A DNA stretch of 64,000 bases from Streptomyces luteogriseus (GTDB lineage: Bacteria > Actinomycetota > Actinomycetes > Streptomycetales > Streptomycetaceae), in contig NZ_JACHMS010000001.1 in NCBI RefSeq assembly GCF_014205055.1, positions 3,844,001 through 3,908,000 of the forward strand. Direction: 5' to 3'. The notes under the pieces are model-generated. The model did not search any database, was not told the origin of the DNA, and saw nothing but the letters and a program-made list of their open reading frames with translations. The translations under genes and the position numbers were made by a program. Below, piece after piece: positions 35,522-44,164 of the stretch (within the stretch, counting starts at the first letter, position 1; each line of letters begins with the position of its first letter).

Positions 35522-35899
35522 GCGGCGACGATACGCGCTAATCAGACAAATTGCGCATAGGGGGCGGGTGTGGCGCGGGGGACCACTCGGGTGGTGGCGG
35601 GGGGATGCCGGGGGGGTGGCTGGAGGATGCCGGGACGCCTGGGCGGCGTGGCCGGGTCACCGGGTCACCGGGTCACCGGGGTGGTGTGGCCCGGACACCG
35701 GGCGCTGCGGGCGAAAGCCGGACGGCGGCGTGGGCGGGCAGCCGGAGGTCGCGCGCTGGGGCGGCTGCGGCCGAGGGGGCGCAGGGGCGCAGGGGCGGTG
35801 GGGCGGTGGGGCGGTGGGGCTGAGGGTGCCCGGGGGCCGCGGTTGGGGTGGGGGGCGTGCCCGATTCGTCGCGTCGCGCGCCCCCCCCTCCTCAGCCGC
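35522..35899. other. 378-bp G-rich non-coding region with short tandem repeats
   Basis: It contains CCGGGTCA repeats at about 35655-35680, a run of GGGGCGGT units at about 35790-35820 and several further G-runs on the + strand. No protein-like frame is seen. The G-runs could form quadruplex structures. The promoter of the 220-residue gene must be at its left end. Confidence 0.6.
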
Positions 35900-36697
35900 T
35901 CACGTGCGGGACACGTTCCGCTCGTACACAAGCCGCAGTCCGATCAGCGTCAGCCAGGGCTCGTGTTCGTCGATCACCGACGACTCGCCCAGGACCATCG
36001 GCGCGAGGCCGCCCGTCGCGATGACGGTGACGTCGTCCGGGTCCTCCGACAGCTCGCGGGCCATGCGGTTGACCACGCCGTCGACCTGGCCGGCGAAACC
36101 GTAGATGACGCCCGACTGCATCGCCTCGACCGTGTTCTTGCCGATGACGCTGCGGGGCCGGGCCACCTCGATCTTGCGGAGCTGGGCGCCGCGGACGCCC
36201 AGGGCCTCCACGGAGATCTCGATGCCGGGTGAGATGACCCCGCCGACGTACTCCCCTCGCGCGCTGACCGCGTCGAACGTCGTCGCCGTGCCGAAGTCGA
36301 CGACGATGGCGGGGCCGCCGTAGAGCTCGACCGCCGCGACCGCGTTGATGATGCGGTCGGCGCCGACCTCCTTGGGGTTGTCCATGAGGATCGGCACGCC
36401 CGTCTTGACGCCCGGTTCGACGAGGATCGCGGGCACGTCGCCGTAGTAGCGGCGCGTCACCTCGCGGAGCTCATGCAGGACCGAGGGGACGGTGGCGCAG
36501 ATGGCGATGCCGTCGATGCCGTCGCCCAGCTCGTCACCGAGGAGCGGGTGCATGCCCATCAGGCCCTGGAGCAGGACCGCCAGTTCGTCCGCGGTACGGC
36601 GCGCGTCCGTGGAGATGCGCCAGTGTTCGACGATCTCGTCGCCGTCGAACAGGCCGAGGACGGTGTGGGTGTTTCCTACGTCGATCGTCAGCAGCAT
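35900..36697 (-). CDS. coaX: Type III pantothenate kinase
   Basis: First step of CoA synthesis from pantothenate. 265 residues, full length. The ASKHA phosphate motif DVGNTHTVLGLFDG is at about 5-18, PHOSPHATE-2/adenosine-like VDFGTATTFDAV near 132, and SPGIEISVEAL near 158, all typical of CoaX. It belongs to the end of the pantothenate/NAD operon. ATG 36697 is only 15 bp after the nadC stop. CoaX is used where the bacterium also or instead has CoaA. No regulatory element is evident here. Confidence 0.95.
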   Translation of the reverse strand: MLLTIDVGNTHTVLGLFDGDEIVEHWRISTDARRTADELAVLLQGLMGMHPLLGDELGDGIDGIAICATVPSVLHELREVTRRYYGDVPAILVEPGVKTGVPILMDNPKEVGADRIINAVAAVELYGGPAIVVDFGTATTFDAVSARGEYVGGVISPGIEISVEALGVRGAQLRKIEVARPRSVIGKNTVEAMQSGVIYGFAGQVDGVVNRMARELSEDPDDVTVIATGGLAPMVLGESSVIDEHEPWLTLIGLRLVYERNVSRT

Positions 36698-36712
36698 GAC
36701 CCGTATCCGCCC

Positions 36713-37696
36713 CTACTCCGCCGGCCGCAGGTCCAGGCCGATGTCCAGGATCGGCGAGGAGTGGGTGAGGGCCCCGACGGCGAGGTAGTCGACGCCGGTG
36801 TCCGCGTACGCCTTGGCGTTGTCGAGGGTGAGGCGGCCCGAGGCCTCCAGGGCGGCGCGGCCCTGGACGAGCGCGACCGCCTCCGCGCACTCGCCCGGCG
36901 TGAAGTTGTCCAGCAGGATCAGGTCGGCGCCGGCGTCCAGGACCTCGCGGAGCTGGTGCAGGGTGTCGACCTCGACCTCGATGGGGACGTCCGGGAAGCG
37001 TTCGCGGACCGCCTGGAAGGCCTGGGCGACACCGCCCGCGGCGACCACGTGGTTGTCCTTGACCAGGGCCGCGTCCGAGAGCGACATGCGGTGGTTGACG
37101 CCACCGCCGCAGCGGACCGCGTACTTCTCGAGGCTGCGCAGGCCGGGGGTCGTCTTGCGGGTGTCGCGGACCTTCGCCTTGGTCCCGTCGAGTACGTCCG
37201 CCCACGCGCGCGTGGCCGTCGCGACGCCCGACAGGCGGCACAGGATGTTCAGCGCGCTGCGCTCGGCCGTGAGGAGGTCGCGGGTGCGGGTGGTGACGGA
37301 GAGGAGCTTCCGGCCCGCTTCCACGCGGTCGCCGTCCTCCGCGTGGCGCTCGATCTCGAGCTCCTCCTCGCAGACCACCGAGATGACCGCCTCGGCGACG
37401 CGCAGACCGGCCACGGTGCCCGCCTCGCGGGCGGTGAAGTCGGCCGTGGCCACCGCGTCCTCGGGGATGGTCGCCACCGTCGTCACGTCCACGCCGTGGG
37501 CCAGGTCCTCCTGGAGGGCCACGTTGGCGATGTCCTCGACCTCGACGGGGTCGAGGCCGGCGTCGGCCAGGAGCTGGGCGAGTGCGGGGTCCAGGCCGCA
37601 CTCCAGGTATGCCTCGTCGTCCGCGCCGCAGGCGCAGCCGTCTCCGCAGCCTCCGGAGGAGGCGAGGGGAAGGTCGGGGGTGCTCACGTCGGTCAC
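36713..37696 (-). CDS. nadC: Nicotinate-nucleotide pyrophosphorylase (quinolinate PRTase)
   Basis: Turns quinolinate into nicotinate mononucleotide with PRPP. 327 residues. Family motifs are NVALQEDLAHGVDVTT, ERSALNILCRLSGVAT, DTRKTTPGLR and the phosphate loop DLILLDNFTPGE. The first 35 residues are an extension with cysteines 17, 21, 23 and 33 (GGCGDGCACG), not typical of the family. The GTG at 37696 overlaps the nadB stop by 4 bp (GTGA). A second GTG at 37687 would shorten the protein by three residues. Lies in the pan/nad operon. Confidence 0.94.
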   Translation of the reverse strand: MTDVSTPDLPLASSGGCGDGCACGADDEAYLECGLDPALAQLLADAGLDPVEVEDIANVALQEDLAHGVDVTTVATIPEDAVATADFTAREAGTVAGLRVAEAVISVVCEEELEIERHAEDGDRVEAGRKLLSVTTRTRDLLTAERSALNILCRLSGVATATRAWADVLDGTKAKVRDTRKTTPGLRSLEKYAVRCGGGVNHRMSLSDAALVKDNHVVAAGGVAQAFQAVRERFPDVPIEVEVDTLHQLREVLDAGADLILLDNFTPGECAEAVALVQGRAALEASGRLTLDNAKAYADTGVDYLAVGALTHSSPILDIGLDLRPAE

Positions 37697-39402
37697 TGCT
37701 CCTGGGGGGCCTGGGTCGGGAGGGTCGGGGGGAAGTCTGTGGTGTCCGTGGTGTGCACGGCCAGCGTGCGGTCCGGGTTCAGGGTCACGACGATGTGGCG
37801 GCGCCAGGCCGCGTCGTCGCGCTCGGGGCGGTCCTCGCGCCAGTGGCAGCCCCGGGTCTCCTCGCGCAGCAGGGCGGCGGCGACCAGCACGCGGGCCACG
37901 CACAGGAGGTTGGTGGCCTCCCAGGTGTCGACGCCGGCCTCGGCCGTCTCGCCGTTCTCGGCGAGGGCCTCCCGGGCGTCGGTGTGCAGGCGCTGGAGCT
38001 GGTCGGCGGCCTTGGCGAGGGAGCCGGCCGAGCGCAGGACGCCCGCGCCGCCGGTCATGATCCGCTGGATCGTGAAGCGGGCCTGCGGGGTCTGCAGCGG
38101 GTGCTCGGGGATCTCGGGGTGCGGGACCGGCTGGGGCACGCGCGCGGGCAGGCCGTTCGCCGCGATGTCGGCCGCGATGCGCTCGGCGTAGACGAGGCCT
38201 TCGAGCAGGGAGTTGGACGCCAGCCGGTTGGCGCCGTGCACCCCGGTGCAGGCGACCTCGCCGCACGCGTAGAGGCCGGGGACGGTCGTACGGCCGTGGG
38301 AGTCGGTGCGGACGCCGCCGGAGGCGTAGTGGGCGGCCGGGGCGACCGGGATGGGGTCGGTGACCGGATCGATGCCGTGGGCGCGGCAGGCGGCCAGGAT
38401 CGTCGGGAAGCGGTGTTCCCACATCTCGGCGCCGAAGTGCCGGGCGTCGAGGTACATGTGCTCGGCGTCCTGCTCCAGCATGCGGCGCGTGATGCCCTTG
38501 GCGACGATGTCGCGGGGGGCGAGTTCGGCGAGTTCGTGCTGTCCGACCATGAAGCGGACGCCGTCGGCGTCGATCAGGTGGGCGCCCTCGCCGCGCACGG
38601 CCTCGGAGACCAGGGGCTGCTGGCCCTCCGCGTCCGGACCGAGGAACAGCACGGTCGGGTGGAACTGGACGAACTCCAGGTCGCTGACCTCCGCGCCCGC
38701 CCGGAGCGCGAGCGCCACGCCGTCGCCCGTCGACACCGACGGGTTGGTGGTGGCGGAGAAGACCTGGCCCATGCCGCCGGTCGCGAGGACCACCGCGGGG
38801 GCGTGGACGGCCCCCACGCCGTCGTGCTGGCCCTCCCCCATGACGTGCAGGGTGACACCTGCGGTGCGGCCTTCGGCATCCGTGAGGAGGTCCAGGACGA
38901 GCGCGTTCTCGACGGTGCGCATGCCCCGCGCGCGCACGGCCTCGACCAGGGCCCGGGAGATCTCGGCGCCGGTGGCGTCACCGCCGGCGTGCGCGATGCG
39001 ACGGCGGTGGTGGCCGCCCTCCCGGGTCAGTTCCAGCTCGCCCTCGGAGGACTCGTCGAACCGGGCGCCGGTCTCGATGAGACGGCGTACGGCGTCGGGG
39101 CCCTCGGTGACGAGGAGGCGGACGGCGTCCTCGTCGCACACTCCGGCGCCCGCGACCAGGGTGTCCTCGAGGTGCTGCTCGGGGGTGTCGCCCTCGCCGA
39201 GGGCAGCCGCGATGCCGCCCTGGGCCCAGCGGGTGGAGCCGTCGTCGAGACGGGCCTTGGTGACGACGACCGTCCGCAGGCCCGCGGCCTCGCAGCGCAG
39301 GGCGGCGGTCAGCCCGGCGACGCCGGAGCCGACGACGACCACGTCCGCGGCGATGGACCACCCGGGGGCGGGCGCGTGCAGTCGTATGCCTGTGGTGGTC
39401 AC
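37693..39402 (-). CDS. nadB: L-aspartate oxidase
   Basis: Oxidises L-aspartate to iminoaspartate, the first step of de novo NAD synthesis. 569 residues. The FAD-binding start VVVGSGVAGLTAALRC is at about 23-38. The substrate-loop features SGGVRTDSHGRTTVPGLYACGE and NRLASNSLLEG follow. The C-terminal helical domain is complete. GTG start at 39402 overlaps panC by 4 bp. nadA, the partner quinolinate synthase, is not seen in the window. With nadC it gives most of the aspartate route. Confidence 0.96.
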   Translation of the reverse strand: MTTTGIRLHAPAPGWSIAADVVVVGSGVAGLTAALRCEAAGLRTVVVTKARLDDGSTRWAQGGIAAALGEGDTPEQHLEDTLVAGAGVCDEDAVRLLVTEGPDAVRRLIETGARFDESSEGELELTREGGHHRRRIAHAGGDATGAEISRALVEAVRARGMRTVENALVLDLLTDAEGRTAGVTLHVMGEGQHDGVGAVHAPAVVLATGGMGQVFSATTNPSVSTGDGVALALRAGAEVSDLEFVQFHPTVLFLGPDAEGQQPLVSEAVRGEGAHLIDADGVRFMVGQHELAELAPRDIVAKGITRRMLEQDAEHMYLDARHFGAEMWEHRFPTILAACRAHGIDPVTDPIPVAPAAHYASGGVRTDSHGRTTVPGLYACGEVACTGVHGANRLASNSLLEGLVYAERIAADIAANGLPARVPQPVPHPEIPEHPLQTPQARFTIQRIMTGGAGVLRSAGSLAKAADQLQRLHTDAREALAENGETAEAGVDTWEATNLLCVARVLVAAALLREETRGCHWREDRPERDDAAWRRHIVVTLNPDRTLAVHTTDTTDFPPTLPTQAPQEQ

Positions 39403-40400
39403 GAGGCGGCTCCGAAGCTTCCGAAGGTGAGGGGGACGTTGTCGATCAGCCGGGTCGCCCCGACCCGGGCGGCGACGGCGAGGACCGCGTCGCCGGTGAA
39501 GTCGTCCGCGATCTCGGTGAAGTCGGACGGGTCGACCAGCGCGAGGTAGTCCAGCGCGAGCGGCGGTTCGAGGCGGGCGGCCTCGTCCAGGACCTGGCGG
39601 GCGGCCGCACGGACGGCCGCGGGGCCGCCCGGGACGGCCGTCGCCACGGCGTGCGCGTCGGCCGCCGCGCGTGACTCCCCTATGGCACTGAGCGCCTCGG
39701 CACGCGCGCGAGTGGCGGGCACCTCGCGGGCCCGGGCGCGCAGTGCCTCCTGCGCGGCATGCCGGTCCTGGCCCGCGAACAGGGCACCCGACAGCGCGAG
39801 GGCGGTGCGCCGCTCGGCGGCCGACAGGTAGCGGTTGCGGCTGGACAGGGCCAGGCCGTCCTCCTCGCGGACGGTGGGCACGCCGACGATCTCCACGCCG
39901 AAGTTCAGGTCCCGCACCATGCGGCGGATCAGCGCGAGCTGCTGGGCGTCCTTCTGGCCGTACAGGGCGACGTCGGGGCGGGTCAGGTGCAGCAGCTTGG
40001 CGACGACGGTGAGCATGCCGTCGAAGTGGCCGGGGCGGGAGGATCCCTCCAGGCGCTCGCCCATGGGGCCCGCGGTGATGCGGACCTGGGGCTCGCCGCC
40101 CGGGTAGACCTCGTCCACGGCGGGGGCGAACACGACGTCCGCTCCCGACCGTTCGGCGAGGGCGAGGTCGGCGTCCAGGGTGCGCGGGTAGCGGTCGAGG
40201 TCCTCGCCCTGGCCGAACTGGAGCGGGTTGACGAAGACGGTGACGACGACCTCGCCGTCCGGCCCGGCGATGCCGCGGGCGGTGCGGATCAGTGTGGCGT
40301 GGCCCTCGTGCAGCGCGCCCATGGTCATCACCACGGCGCGGCGGCCCGCACGCGCGCGTGCGTGCAGTTCGCCCGCGGTGCGCAGCAGGGTGGTGGTCAT
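39399..40400 (-). CDS. panC: Pantothenate synthetase
   Basis: Joins pantoate and beta-alanine with ATP. 333 residues. ATP site MTMGALHEGHATLI at about 25-38 (HxGH), then VTVFVNPLQFGQGEDLDRYPR and the KMSKS-like LSSRNRYLS near 188. The C-terminus is full length. It is flanked by a DUF2520 gene (overlap 4 bp, stop/start) and nadB, so pantothenate and NAD precursors are co-expressed. ATG at 40400. Confidence 0.96.
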   Translation of the reverse strand: MTTTLLRTAGELHARARAGRRAVVMTMGALHEGHATLIRTARGIAGPDGEVVVTVFVNPLQFGQGEDLDRYPRTLDADLALAERSGADVVFAPAVDEVYPGGEPQVRITAGPMGERLEGSSRPGHFDGMLTVVAKLLHLTRPDVALYGQKDAQQLALIRRMVRDLNFGVEIVGVPTVREEDGLALSSRNRYLSAAERRTALALSGALFAGQDRHAAQEALRARAREVPATRARAEALSAIGESRAAADAHAVATAVPGGPAAVRAAARQVLDEAARLEPPLALDYLALVDPSDFTEIADDFTGDAVLAVAARVGATRLIDNVPLTFGSFGAAS

Positions 40401-41326
40401 CGGGCGTCCCCTTCGGTGCCGTCGGTCCCGTGGGCGAGTACCCCGAGGAGGTCCTCGGCGAGCTCCGGTTTCAGCAGGCCGTGTGCCAGGGCCCGGTCGG
40501 CGGTCGCGCGGGCCATCGCCAGGTAGCCGTCGACGGTCTGCGGGGCGTGCCGGCGCAGCTCGGTGACGTGCGCGGCGACGGTGCCCGCGTCGCCGCGCGC
40601 GACCGGGCCGGTGAGGGCCGCGTCACCGGAGCGCAGGGCGTTGTCCAGGGCCGCGCCGAGCAGCGGGCCGAGCATCCGGTCGGGGGCCGAGACCCCGGCC
40701 GCGCTCAGCAGCTCCATGGACTGGGCGACCAGCGTGACCAGGTGGTTGGCGCCGAGAGCGAGGGCCGCGTGGTAGAGGGGCCGGTTCTCCTCGGCGATCC
40801 ACTCCGGCTCGCCGCCCATCTCGATGACGAGGGCCTCGGCGGCGAGGCGCAGCTCCTCGGGGGCGGTGACGCCGAAGGAGCAGCCGGCCAGCCGCTGGAC
40901 GTCCACGGGCGTGCCAGTGAAGGTCATCGCGGGGTGCAGGGCGAGCGGCAGGGCGCCCGCGCGCAGGGCGGGGTCGAGGACCCGCGTGCCGTACCGCCCG
41001 GAGGTGTGGACGAGGAGCTGGCCCGGCCGCACGGATCCGGTGTCGGCGAGGCCGGTGACCAGGTCGGGCAGGGCGTCGTCGGGAACGGTCAGCAGCACCA
41101 GGTCGGACCGCTGGAGCACCTCGGCGGGCGGCATCACCGGCACGTCGGGCAGCAGTTGCCCGGCGCGGCGCCGGGAGGCCTCCGAGACCGCGGAGACGGC
41201 GACCGGGCGGTGCCCGGCGAGCTGCAGGGACGCCGCCAGGGCGGGACCCACGCGGCCGGCGCCGACGACGCCGACGGTGAGCCGCGCGGGGCGGTCCTTG
41301 GGGTCTGGCTGTGGGGTTGTGTTCAC
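40397..41326 (-). CDS. Rossmann-like DUF2520 protein, candidate ketopantoate reductase
   Basis: 309 residues starting at GTG 41326. N-terminal Rossmann motif VGVVGAGRVGPALAASL (GxGxxG) at about 17-33. The following domain has HPAMTFTG near 140, in the spacing seen in Rossmann/DUF2520 proteins, and a C-terminal helical part. The first gene of the panC-nadB-nadC-coaX run. Related Rossmann/DUF2520 proteins upstream of panC are known in mycobacteria, and an alternative ketopantoate reductase of this kind (PanG) has been reported in Francisella as I recall. A pantoate-forming role fits the operon but is inferred. Confidence 0.88.
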   Translation of the reverse strand: MNTTPQPDPKDRPARLTVGVVGAGRVGPALAASLQLAGHRPVAVSAVSEASRRRAGQLLPDVPVMPPAEVLQRSDLVLLTVPDDALPDLVTGLADTGSVRPGQLLVHTSGRYGTRVLDPALRAGALPLALHPAMTFTGTPVDVQRLAGCSFGVTAPEELRLAAEALVIEMGGEPEWIAEENRPLYHAALALGANHLVTLVAQSMELLSAAGVSAPDRMLGPLLGAALDNALRSGDAALTGPVARGDAGTVAAHVTELRRHAPQTVDGYLAMARATADRALAHGLLKPELAEDLLGVLAHGTDGTEGDAR

Positions 41327-41517
41327 TCGACGGCGGCCTTCCCGTTCCAGTCCGCTCCGGGTACCGGACGATTTCTCGTCATGTTAACGCGATCGGTTCG
41401 AGGGGCGTTCGGCCGTCCACAGGCTGTGCACGCCCGTGCGCCGTCCCGGGCGGCGTACGAAATGCGGCGTACGAAATGCGGATGCCCGGCCGCACACGCG
41501 CGGGAGAGGATCCGGGC

Positions 41518-42699
41518 ATGACCGATACGGCGGAACACGACGATCAGGTGACGGACGAGGACCGGGGCGCACGGCTGCGTGAGCGGCGGCTGGCCGCCCA
41601 CCGCGCGGCCCGGCGCGTGTTCGCGCGCTTCGGCTTCCACCGCACCCTCCGGGAGCGCCTGGCGGTGCTGGCGGAGGCGGAGGGCGTCCACGACCTGGAC
41701 GAGCTGTCCGACGTGTACGGCGACGGTGTCGTCGAGGTGCTGGAGACGAAGGTCGCCGGGCTGCTCGGCACCGAGGCCGCGGTGTTCTTCCCGACGGGCA
41801 CGATGGCCCAGCAGGTGGCCCTGCGCTGCTGGGCGGGCCGCACCGGGAACCCGGCCGTCGCCCTGCACGCGCTGAGCCATCCCGAGGTGCACGAGCGGAA
41901 CGCGTTCAGCGAGGTGGCCGGTCTGCGCCCGGTGCGGCTGACCGGGGAGCCGCGGCTGCCGACCGCCGCCGAGGTGCGCGACTTCGGGGAGCCGTTCGGG
42001 GCGCTGATGCTGGAACTGCCCCTCAGGGACGCCGGTTTCGTCCTGCCCACCTGGGAGGAGCTCACCGAGGTCGTCGAGGCCGCGCGGGAACGGGACGCGG
42101 TGGTGCACTTCGACGGGGCCCGACTGTGGGAGTCCACCGTCCACTTCGGCCGGCCCCTGGAGGAGATCGCGGGCCTGGCCGACAGCGTCTACGTGTCGTT
42201 CTACAAGTCCCTGGAGGCCTTCGGCGGCGCGGCGCTCGCCGGCCCGAAGGAGCTCGTCGAGGAGGCGAGGGCCTGGCGGCACCGGTACGGCGGGATGGTC
42301 TTCCAGCAGTTCCCCACGGCGCTCTCGGCGCTGGTCGGGCTGGAGCGGCAACTGCCCCGGCTGCCGGAGTACGTGGCCCACGCGCGCGTGGTGGCCGCCG
42401 CCCTGCGCGAGGGGTTCGCGGCGGCAGGGGTGCCGTGGGCGCGCGTGCACCCGGAGGTGCCGCACACCCACGACTTCCAGGTGTGGCTGCCGTACGAGCC
42501 GGAGGTCCTCGCGGAGGTGGCGGTCCGCACGGCCGAGGAGACCGGGGTGGTCCTGTTCGGAGGCGCCTGGGACCGGGGCGGGCCGGGCCTGGCGCTCACG
42601 GAGGTGCATGTGCGGGCCGACGGGCTGGAGTGGACGGCCGAGGACGTGAAGGCGGCGGTGGCGGAGTTCACGGCCCGGCTGCCGGAGCAGGTCAGGTAG
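41518..42699 (+). CDS. PLP-dependent beta-eliminating lyase / threonine aldolase-type
   Basis: 393 residues of the fold-type I aldolase/tryptophanase family (Beta_elim_lyase). The PLP pocket is seen as FFPTGTMAQQVAL, HALSHPEVHE (the His that stacks on PLP), VHFDGARLWES (the Asp/Arg pair), and the Schiff-base Lys in VSFYKSLEAFGG. A low-specificity threonine aldolase is the nearest characterised relative. The N-terminal 60 residues are a helical addition. ATG at 41518 follows GAGAGGA by about 8 nt. Its stop overlaps the 61-residue convergent gene. Confidence 0.88.
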   Translation: MTDTAEHDDQVTDEDRGARLRERRLAAHRAARRVFARFGFHRTLRERLAVLAEAEGVHDLDELSDVYGDGVVEVLETKVAGLLGTEAAVFFPTGTMAQQVALRCWAGRTGNPAVALHALSHPEVHERNAFSEVAGLRPVRLTGEPRLPTAAEVRDFGEPFGALMLELPLRDAGFVLPTWEELTEVVEAARERDAVVHFDGARLWESTVHFGRPLEEIAGLADSVYVSFYKSLEAFGGAALAGPKELVEEARAWRHRYGGMVFQQFPTALSALVGLERQLPRLPEYVAHARVVAAALREGFAAAGVPWARVHPEVPHTHDFQVWLPYEPEVLAEVAVRTAEETGVVLFGGAWDRGGPGLALTEVHVRADGLEWTAEDVKAAVAEFTARLPEQVR

Positions 42700-42877
42700 G
42701 GCGGCGCCGCCACCGGCTCAGGGCGTCCCGGAGCACGTGGCGGCCCGCGCGGGAGCGCTGTTCGTCGCTCAGCTCCCGTACGGCCTGCCGGTCGTGCGTG
42801 CCCGGCGCGGGCGGGGCGGGTTCGCCGAGGGTCCGGGCACGGTAGGTGTCGAGCAGGTGCTGCTGCGTGATGCTCAT
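42692..42877 (-). CDS. Small basic protein, unknown function
   Basis: 61 residues with strong charge: RQAVRELSDEQRSRAGRH. The first 12 residues, MSITQQHLLDTYRA, have a plausible amphipathic helix. ATG 42877 is preceded by AAAGGTGAT (ribosome site) 5-8 nt upstream. Its 3' end overlaps the stop of the lyase gene. Not recognised. It is divergent from the ArsR-like regulator. Confidence 0.55.
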   Translation of the reverse strand: MSITQQHLLDTYRARTLGEPAPPAPGTHDRQAVRELSDEQRSRAGRHVLRDALSRWRRRPT

Positions 42878-42975
42878 GGTGGATCACCTTTGCGGGACGG
42901 GGTGTTGGAGGTCCGAAGGCTCCGCGGCGGCCCCGGTCGTCCCACCGTGCGCCTGTCTCGGGGACGGCGTCGCGC

Positions 42976-42998
42976 CGATTGACAGGGCGCGTCAATCG
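42976..42998. promoter_or_regulatory. CGATTGAC-N7-GTCAATCG inverted repeat
   Basis: A perfect 8-bp dyad with 7-nt spacer, 38 bp upstream of the ArsR-like gene and 98 bp from the small divergent gene. ATTGA...TCAAT dyads are typical of ArsR/SmtB sites, so autoregulation is likely. Confidence 0.65.
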
Positions 42999-43036
42999 AC
43001 GGGGGCGTTGTCGGTGGCCGGGTGCACCATGAGGGC

Positions 43037-44143
43037 ATGAGCGTGCACATCGACATCAAGGGGCTGCGGCCGGAGGAGGCCGCCGTCGTGCCCTCGCCCC
43101 TGGCCGAGCTGGGCATGGCGCTGCACGCGCTGTCCGAACCGGCGCACCACCCGGGGCTGCAGGGCTGGGTGACGGGCGTGACGGCCCGGCTCGACCCGCA
43201 TCTGGCCGACCGGATGTGCGAGGCGGACTTCCTGTGGCGGACGACGTTCTCGGACCTGTTCCTGCCCTGGGCGGGCCTGCCGGACCGGCGCGCGCTCCCG
43301 GGCGCCACCCTCGCCGAGGAGCTGGACCAGCTCGACAAGCTGTCCGACGAGCAGTTCGTGGACGCGGCGCTGGAGTTCACCTGCGCCACCGGCTACGGCG
43401 AGTGCGGGCCGACGGCGCTGTCCGACCCGGACACGCGCCGCCGGGCGCTGGACCTGGCCGCCGCGCGCGGGCCGCGGCAACTGCGCTTCGGGGAGCGGCT
43501 GCTGGCCGACCCGCCCCGGATCCGGGCGTGGCTGCGGCAGTTCCTCCGGGACTGCGACGAGGCGTTCTTCGCGGAGGCCTGGGCCCGGCTGCGCCACCAG
43601 CTCGCCGCCGACGCCCGGCACAAGACGGACCTCCTGCGGCGCAAGGGCCTGGCGGAGGCGCTGGCCGCGGTGTCCCCGGCGGTCACGCTCGACGAGGCCG
43701 CCGGCCGGATCACCGTCGACAAGCTGGGTGACGGCCGTACGGCCACGGGCGACGGCGGCCTGCTGCTCGTCCCGACCAGCCTGGGCTGGCCGCATCTGAT
43801 GGTCCTGCACCGGTACGGCTGGCAGCCGGTGCTGCACTACCCGGTGGGCTCCCCGGAGCTCGCCGCACCGCAGACCCTCGAACAGCTGGCCATGCGGATG
43901 ACCGCGCTGTCCCACCCGGTCCGGATGCGCATGTGCCGTCATCTGGCCCGCAGCGCGCACACCACCAGCGAGCTGGCGCAGGTGCACGGCATGACGGCCC
44001 CGGAGATATCCCGGCATCTGGCCGTGCTGAAGAAGGCGGGCCTGATCACCACCCGCCGCCGTGGGCGCTACGTCCTGCACCAGCTGGACGTGACGGTGGT
44101 GGCCCGGCTCGGCAGCGAGTTCCTGGAAGGGATCCTCAGGTAG
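43037..44143 (+). CDS. ArsR-like winged-helix regulator with large N-terminal domain
   Basis: 368 residues from ATG 43037. The first ~265 residues form an actinomycete domain (DUF5937-like, with LAELGMALHALSEPAHHPGLQ at the start) of no known activity. The C-terminal about 90 residues are an ArsR-type HTH: RMTALSHPVRMRMCRHLARSAHTTSELAQVHGMTAPEISRHLAVLKKAGL in outline, ending in LHQLD. The ligand is perhaps sensed by the N-terminal part. A candidate operator is just upstream. It ends 21 bp before the convergent response-regulator gene. Confidence 0.86.
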   Translation: MSVHIDIKGLRPEEAAVVPSPLAELGMALHALSEPAHHPGLQGWVTGVTARLDPHLADRMCEADFLWRTTFSDLFLPWAGLPDRRALPGATLAEELDQLDKLSDEQFVDAALEFTCATGYGECGPTALSDPDTRRRALDLAAARGPRQLRFGERLLADPPRIRAWLRQFLRDCDEAFFAEAWARLRHQLAADARHKTDLLRRKGLAEALAAVSPAVTLDEAAGRITVDKLGDGRTATGDGGLLLVPTSLGWPHLMVLHRYGWQPVLHYPVGSPELAAPQTLEQLAMRMTALSHPVRMRMCRHLARSAHTTSELAQVHGMTAPEISRHLAVLKKAGLITTRRRGRYVLHQLDVTVVARLGSEFLEGILR

Positions 44144-44164
44144 CGGGGGGATCCGGTCCGCGGA

